NCBI GenBank assembly: GCA_031374735.1
Contig: JANMGQ010000024.1
Coordinates: forward strand, 1-64,000
Direction of reading: 5' to 3'
Length of the DNA stretch: 64,000 nucleotides
Source of the DNA: JABFRJ01 sp031374735
GTDB lineage: Bacteria > Pseudomonadota > Alphaproteobacteria > Rhizobiales > Hyphomicrobiaceae
The translations under genes and the position numbers were made by a program. Of this stretch, positions 59,920-64,000 are shown in pieces. Within the stretch, counting starts at the first letter, position 1. Each line of letters opens with the position of its first letter. The notes below the pieces were generated by a model. It saw only the letters and a program-made list of their open reading frames with translations, was not told the DNA's origin and searched no databases.

Positions 59920-62196
59920 ATGAACGACTGGTTCGACCGCGGAGGTGGCGGCAGGGGGTCGCGGATCAACTGGCGCTCGCTGCGCCTGTCCGTTGACGCG
60001 TGGATTGACAGCAACATCGCCTCGAGCGCGCTGGAGACCCGTGATCGCTACAACGCGGCCTCGAGTTGGTTCGCACGCTTTCGCCTGACCGGCTGGAAGC
60101 GCGCCATGACCGAGGTGTTCTCGGAGGCGCTGACGCTCGGCGCCGGCGGGCTTGTTGTGCTCTATGCGATGGCCGTTCCGGCGTTCGTCGAGTTCGATGA
60201 GGCCAAGATCAACTCGGTCAAATATGCGGTGAAGTTTCTCGATCGCAACGGCAACGAAATCGGCAAGCGCGGCATCCTGCATTCAGATGCCGTGCCGCTC
60301 GAGGAACTGCCGGACCACCTGATCAAGGCTGTGCTGGCAACCGAGGATCGACGCTTCTTCGACCACTTTGGTGTCGACTTTATCGGAACCGGCCGCGCGT
60401 TCATCACCAACGTCAATGCCGGCGAGACGGTGCAGGGCGGCTCGACGCTGACCCAGCAGCTGGCCAAGAACCTATTCCTCACCAACGAACGCTCGATCCA
60501 GCGCAAGATCAAAGAGGTGTTCCTCTCGTTCCTGCTCGAAAGCCGGTTCACCAAACGCGAAATTCTGAAGCTGTATCTTGATCGCGCGTATATGGGCGGC
60601 GGCGCGTTCGGCGTCGAGGCAGCGAGCCAATTCTATTTCGGCAAGAGTGCGCGCGAGGCCACGCTGCAGGAAGCAGCGATGCTGGCAGGTCTGTTCAAGG
60701 CACCGACGAAATATGCTCCGCACGCCAACATCGCAGCCGCCCGTGGGCGCGCGAACGATGTGCTCTCGAACCTCGTTGAAGCCGGGTACATGACAGCGGG
60801 ACAGGTGCATTCGGCCCGTCTCAATCCGGCGCGACCGGTCGACAACCGCAATCCGGACAGCCCGGATTGGTTCCTGGATTGGGCGTTCGACGAGGCCGTG
60901 AAGATTGCCGAGGGGCGCGGGCACTCGGTGATCACGGTGCGCACGACCGTCGATATGACCTTGCAAAAGGCGGCCGAGGAATCGTTGCTTTCGACGCTGC
61001 GGCAGTCGGGCAAGACCAACAGCGTCAACTCGGGTGCGCTCGTTTCGATGGACCCGGACGGTGCGGTTCGCGCGCTTGTTGGCGGCCCCGATTACGGCGA
61101 GAGCCAATTCAATCGTGCAACCATGGCACGGCGTCAGCCGGGGTCATCGTTCAAATTGTACGTGTACGCAGCTGCCATGGAGGAAGGGCTGACCAAGGAC
61201 ACGCGTCTGCCGGATCGCGTTTCGCAATCGTGTGGGCCGCTCGGATGGACACCTAAGAACTATGACGGCGGATCCGGTGGTGGTGGTATGACGTCGCTTG
61301 CTGATGCCTTCAAACGCTCCTTGAATACGATCGCTGTTGAGTTGTCCCTGTTTAGGCTCGGCAACAACAGCCGCGATAAAGTCGTCGCCATGACCGAGAA
61401 ACTCGGCGTCGAAGGCATCAAGAAGACCTGCTCGATGGCACTCGGCGATGGCGGTATCTCGCCACTTGCGAACACGGCGGCGTTTGCGCACTTCGCCAAC
61501 GGCGGCAAGACGAGCAAGCCCTACGCCATCATCGACATGTTCAACTCAAAGGGCGAAGTCATCTATGCGCGCGAAACCGACGAACCCGCGCCGAAGCAGG
61601 TAATCTCCCGGCGTTCGGTCGAGAACATGAACCAGATGATGCAGCTGGTCGTGACGGAGGGCACCGGCAAGAAAGCCGCGCTCGATTTCACGCATGCTGT
61701 TGGCAAAACCGGGACGTCGTCGAGCTATCGCGATGCCTGGTTCGTTGGCTTCACGGGCAGCCTGGTCACGGGTGTCTGGTTTGGCAACGACGACAACCGC
61801 GCCATGCGCACGGGGACCGGCGGCATAACCGGTGGCAGCATTCCGGCCGAGACATGGCAGCGCTACATGGCTGTTGCACACGGTTCGCTCAACATTCCAA
61901 CCATTGTCGGTTTGACGCCGCATCCCAAGCAGGTGCAGGAGGCCGACCGCCTGGTTCAGTTGCGCCGCACGGATCCGGCACTGGCCGCCGCGCAAACGCA
62001 AGCCGGCCAACGCAGCAACAAGATCATGCCGGACAAGACGCGTGATGTGTTGAAGCGCCTCGCCGACACCTTGCGCAAAACAGCCGGGCTTGAAGCGCCG
62101 GTGCAGCCGACCGGCCCGCCGGCCCGGCCCGGTGCGCCGCCGGATCGTCGCGCAGATGCATCGCCGTCTGATCGTCCGCCGTCTGCTAAGCGGTGA
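59920..62196 (+). CDS. Class A penicillin-binding protein (PBP1-type)
   Basis: A 758-residue bifunctional peptidoglycan synthase. After an N-terminal cytoplasmic part (about 70 residues) and the membrane anchor LTLGAGGLVVLYAMAVPAFV, the glycosyltransferase domain has ATEDRRFFDHFGVD (catalytic Glu) and QGGSTLTQQLAKNLFL. The transpeptidase has SxxK as SSFK, SxN as SLN in FKRSLNTIAVE, and KTG as VGKTGTSS. The tail is Pro/Arg-rich. The start at 59920 was chosen because residues upstream do not look coding. Confidence 0.93.
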   Translation: MNDWFDRGGGGRGSRINWRSLRLSVDAWIDSNIASSALETRDRYNAASSWFARFRLTGWKRAMTEVFSEALTLGAGGLVVLYAMAVPAFVEFDEAKINSVKYAVKFLDRNGNEIGKRGILHSDAVPLEELPDHLIKAVLATEDRRFFDHFGVDFIGTGRAFITNVNAGETVQGGSTLTQQLAKNLFLTNERSIQRKIKEVFLSFLLESRFTKREILKLYLDRAYMGGGAFGVEAASQFYFGKSAREATLQEAAMLAGLFKAPTKYAPHANIAAARGRANDVLSNLVEAGYMTAGQVHSARLNPARPVDNRNPDSPDWFLDWAFDEAVKIAEGRGHSVITVRTTVDMTLQKAAEESLLSTLRQSGKTNSVNSGALVSMDPDGAVRALVGGPDYGESQFNRATMARRQPGSSFKLYVYAAAMEEGLTKDTRLPDRVSQSCGPLGWTPKNYDGGSGGGGMTSLADAFKRSLNTIAVELSLFRLGNNSRDKVVAMTEKLGVEGIKKTCSMALGDGGISPLANTAAFAHFANGGKTSKPYAIIDMFNSKGEVIYARETDEPAPKQVISRRSVENMNQMMQLVVTEGTGKKAALDFTHAVGKTGTSSSYRDAWFVGFTGSLVTGVWFGNDDNRAMRTGTGGITGGSIPAETWQRYMAVAHGSLNIPTIVGLTPHPKQVQEADRLVQLRRTDPALAAAQTQAGQRSNKIMPDKTRDVLKRLADTLRKTAGLEAPVQPTGPPARPGAPPDRRADASPSDRPPSAKR

Positions 62197-62202
62197 CCGT
62201 CG

Positions 62203-62823
62203 ATGCGATTCTTTCTTGGACTGATCGCTGACATTCTTGCGCTGATCACGCGCTTTGCCGTGTTCATTGCGATCGCGATCGCGGGCGGGATCGGCTCGGC
62301 GTGGGTGATGATCCACTCCGGCTCGCGTCTGACGACGGCGGCACAGGGCGTGTGGGTGTCCTGGCCGACGGCCGGGCGGCCGGATACGGATCCGTACACC
62401 CGCGCCCATAACGTCCGGCTCGGGCTGTTGCCCTTCAATCCGTCGCTTGCATTGACCTATCATGCGCGCATTGACGACGAGGGCGGGCGCATTCATTCGA
62501 GCTGTGATTACCGCATATCCCTCGATGGTCTTGATGCGGCCTGGTGGAGCTTGGCCGTGTTCGATGATGCCGGCAATGTCATCCGCAATCCGGCACAGCG
62601 CTATGCCTACAATGCGGCGACGATCGTGCGCGAGATCGACGGTAAGGTCGAGGTTGTGCTGGCGCGGGATGCGCGGCCGGGCAATTGGCTGCCAACGGCG
62701 GGGGCCGGCAACATCACACTCGCATTGACGATCCAGGATCCGCGCTGGACCCAGCAGTCGCTGGAGGACCAGCAGAAGCAGAAGGTGTTGCCTGCCGTGC
62801 GCAAAGTGGGCTGTTCGAGATGA
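62203..62823 (+). CDS. DUF1214 family membrane-anchored protein
   Basis: A 206-residue protein with one N-terminal transmembrane segment (ALITRFAVFIAIAIAGGIGSAWVMI). The rest is a beta-rich DUF1214 domain: CDYRISLDGLDAAWWSLAVFDDAGNVIRNPAQRYAYNAATIVREIDGKVEVVLARDARPGNWLPTAGAGNITLALTI. Function is unknown. The family is usually followed by a DUF1254 gene, as here. It starts six bases after the PBP gene and may be cotranscribed. Confidence 0.88.
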   Translation: MRFFLGLIADILALITRFAVFIAIAIAGGIGSAWVMIHSGSRLTTAAQGVWVSWPTAGRPDTDPYTRAHNVRLGLLPFNPSLALTYHARIDDEGGRIHSSCDYRISLDGLDAAWWSLAVFDDAGNVIRNPAQRYAYNAATIVREIDGKVEVVLARDARPGNWLPTAGAGNITLALTIQDPRWTQQSLEDQQKQKVLPAVRKVGCSR

Positions 62824-62858
62824 GACCGGTGGCAGCGCCCGAAGAGATCTGAAGAGAT

Positions 62859-64000
62859 ATGGACCCGTCCGAAAAGCCAAACGCTGAGCCTGCTCTCGCC
62901 GATACCCTTGGCAATCATGGGCCGTCGCCCGTGTCGCTGAAGGATCGGGTGGCCTTGCGTGTGAAGGCCATCCAAAAGGCCGCTCCGGGTGCTGCCGCCG
63001 ACCTCAAGGCGCGTGTGATCGCTGGCGCAAATGCTGCCGGCCTCGACAAGATCAACCGTGACTCACTGAAAGCGGGTCGGGATGGCCTGGCTGCCAAGGT
63101 GGAAGCCATCTTGAAGCCGCGCCCGGCCGAGGACGTATCGGCAGGCGCGCCCGTTTTTCAGCCAACGGCGCAACCAGATGTGGCGTCGCCGGATGCCGAG
63201 AACCGGAAACCGACACTGCCATCTGCATCATCGACAGCAACACCGGCGACTGACCGGGCCGATATCACGGCGCTGAAAGCCAAACTCGACGCCGCGCTGC
63301 GTCCAAAAGATCAAGCGGACGTGCCCGACGCGTCGGACACGGTGTCGGCTGGAATTGCAGCGCGCATTGCTGCGGCCCTGCCGAAAGGCGACTGGAAAAA
63401 GACCGATTGGACCGCGCCGTTCTCGCGCTCGAAGCGCCGCCCTGCTGATGGCCCCGGGCCGACCATGTCGGCTGAGACTGCGTCGTCCGCTGCGGCTGGC
63501 ACTATCGATCTCGTGCCGGAAATTTCGACCAGTCGCACGACGCGGACCGAGCGCCTCAAGACCGAACGTATTGTCGCGCGGACGCGGCCGAAACGCTCGC
63601 TGTTGACTGTCGGCATGCTGGCGACGGCTCTCGTGACTGGGGCTGTGTTGCACATCGTGACGACGTTTTCGATCCCGGTGCTGAGTTCATCGTGGTTCCG
63701 CTGGAGCGCGTTCGATCGCATCAAGTGGCAGCTGGACGTCAACACGATGAAGGTTTGGCCGGTTGATCCAACAGGCGCGATGCCGTTGCCGTTTCTATCG
63801 CCCGACATGCGTTATGCCTTCTGCCGCTTTGATATCACGAGTGGTCCTGTGACGGTGTCCGTGGTTCTGCCGGAGGCGGGTTGGTCGCTGGCACTCTACA
63901 CGCCGTCTGGCGACAACTTTTACGCGGTGCCAGGACAGGACGGCCGCGTGGTGGAGGCCGTATTCAACATTATGCCGGCGAGTGATCGGCTCCTCATACC
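62859..64000 (+). CDS. DUF1254-like protein with long N-terminal extension (3' end outside window)
   Basis: At least 380 residues. The first ~240 residues are charged and low in hydrophobicity (repeated AGANAAGLDKINRDSL, ALKAKLDAALRPK and ISTSRTTRTERLKTERI), probably disordered cytoplasmic sequence. A transmembrane segment follows (SLLTVGMLATALVTGAVLHIVTTF), then RYAFCRFDITSGPVTVSVVLPEAGWSLALYTPSGDNFYAVPGQ, which resembles the small DUF1254 proteins that pair with DUF1214. The extension is not usual for that family. Partial at the window edge. Confidence 0.78.
   Translation, partial: MDPSEKPNAEPALADTLGNHGPSPVSLKDRVALRVKAIQKAAPGAAADLKARVIAGANAAGLDKINRDSLKAGRDGLAAKVEAILKPRPAEDVSAGAPVFQPTAQPDVASPDAENRKPTLPSASSTATPATDRADITALKAKLDAALRPKDQADVPDASDTVSAGIAARIAAALPKGDWKKTDWTAPFSRSKRRPADGPGPTMSAETASSAAAGTIDLVPEISTSRTTRTERLKTERIVARTRPKRSLLTVGMLATALVTGAVLHIVTTFSIPVLSSSWFRWSAFDRIKWQLDVNTMKVWPVDPTGAMPLPFLSPDMRYAFCRFDITSGPVTVSVVLPEAGWSLALYTPSGDNFYAVPGQDGRVVEAVFNIMPASDRLLI

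Overview
The window is high-GC alphaproteobacterial chromosome, most likely from the Hyphomicrobiales (Rhizobiales). The main reasons are a Rhodobacter-type gene transfer agent (GTA) cluster in canonical order, an Hsp20 gene followed by a DUF1150 gene, a DUF1214/DUF1254 pair, ScpA and AddA of alphaproteobacterial type, and many GC-rich palindromic intergenic repeats. No rRNA, tRNA, CRISPR array or insertion sequence was seen.

Region 1-40 kb is mostly housekeeping and transport. It holds an edge-truncated ABC exporter (minus), a cyclase-family hydrolase, a zeta-type toxin-antitoxin pair, scpA, an AMP-forming acyl-CoA ligase, hflX, two unrecognised genes, an orphan DppF-type ATPase, an acylating aldehyde dehydrogenase, an AmiC-type amidase and several small enzymes. 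These are followed by livM/livH, addA, aroB, a three-gene two-component cluster, a NuoE-NuoF fusion of formate dehydrogenase type, and a MarR-controlled MFS-MATE-C13 peptidase unit with matching 18-bp palindromes upstream of both transcription units. A peptide-binding protein, hsp20 and a DUF1150 gene close the region. Many genes lack their usual neighbours (scpB, hfq, addB, aroK, dppD, livFGK, fdsA), so the locus looks reshuffled.

Region 40.1-58.9 kb is a complete RcGTA-like cluster read on the minus strand. From its 5' end at 58.9 kb it runs: small terminase, large terminase, portal, (insertion), prohead protease, capsid, g6, g7, g8, tail protein g9, g10, g10.1, tape measure g11, g12, g13, g14 peptidase, g15 TIM-barrel hub protein. 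A fused endolysin with holin-like helices follows.

The most unusual part is the portal gene. After the HK97-type portal domain the protein continues through a proline-rich linker into a C-terminal zinc-deaminase domain (HAE at 558-560, CxxC at 589-592) that resembles the SCP1.201/DddA double-stranded-DNA deaminase toxins. The next gene looks like an Imm1-family immunity protein. Behind it lies a degraded second portal fragment that matches the middle of the intact portal closely. The arrangement is that of a polymorphic toxin module swapped onto a GTA structural protein, and the toxin cassette is visibly lower in G+C than its surroundings. A DUF559 (Vsr-like) endonuclease gene on the opposite strand sits between portal and terminase, flanked by two ~195-bp direct copies of the palindromic repeat family.

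Region 59.2-64 kb holds a YcgN-type cysteine-cluster protein, a class A penicillin-binding protein, a DUF1214 protein and the start of a DUF1254-like protein that runs off the window.
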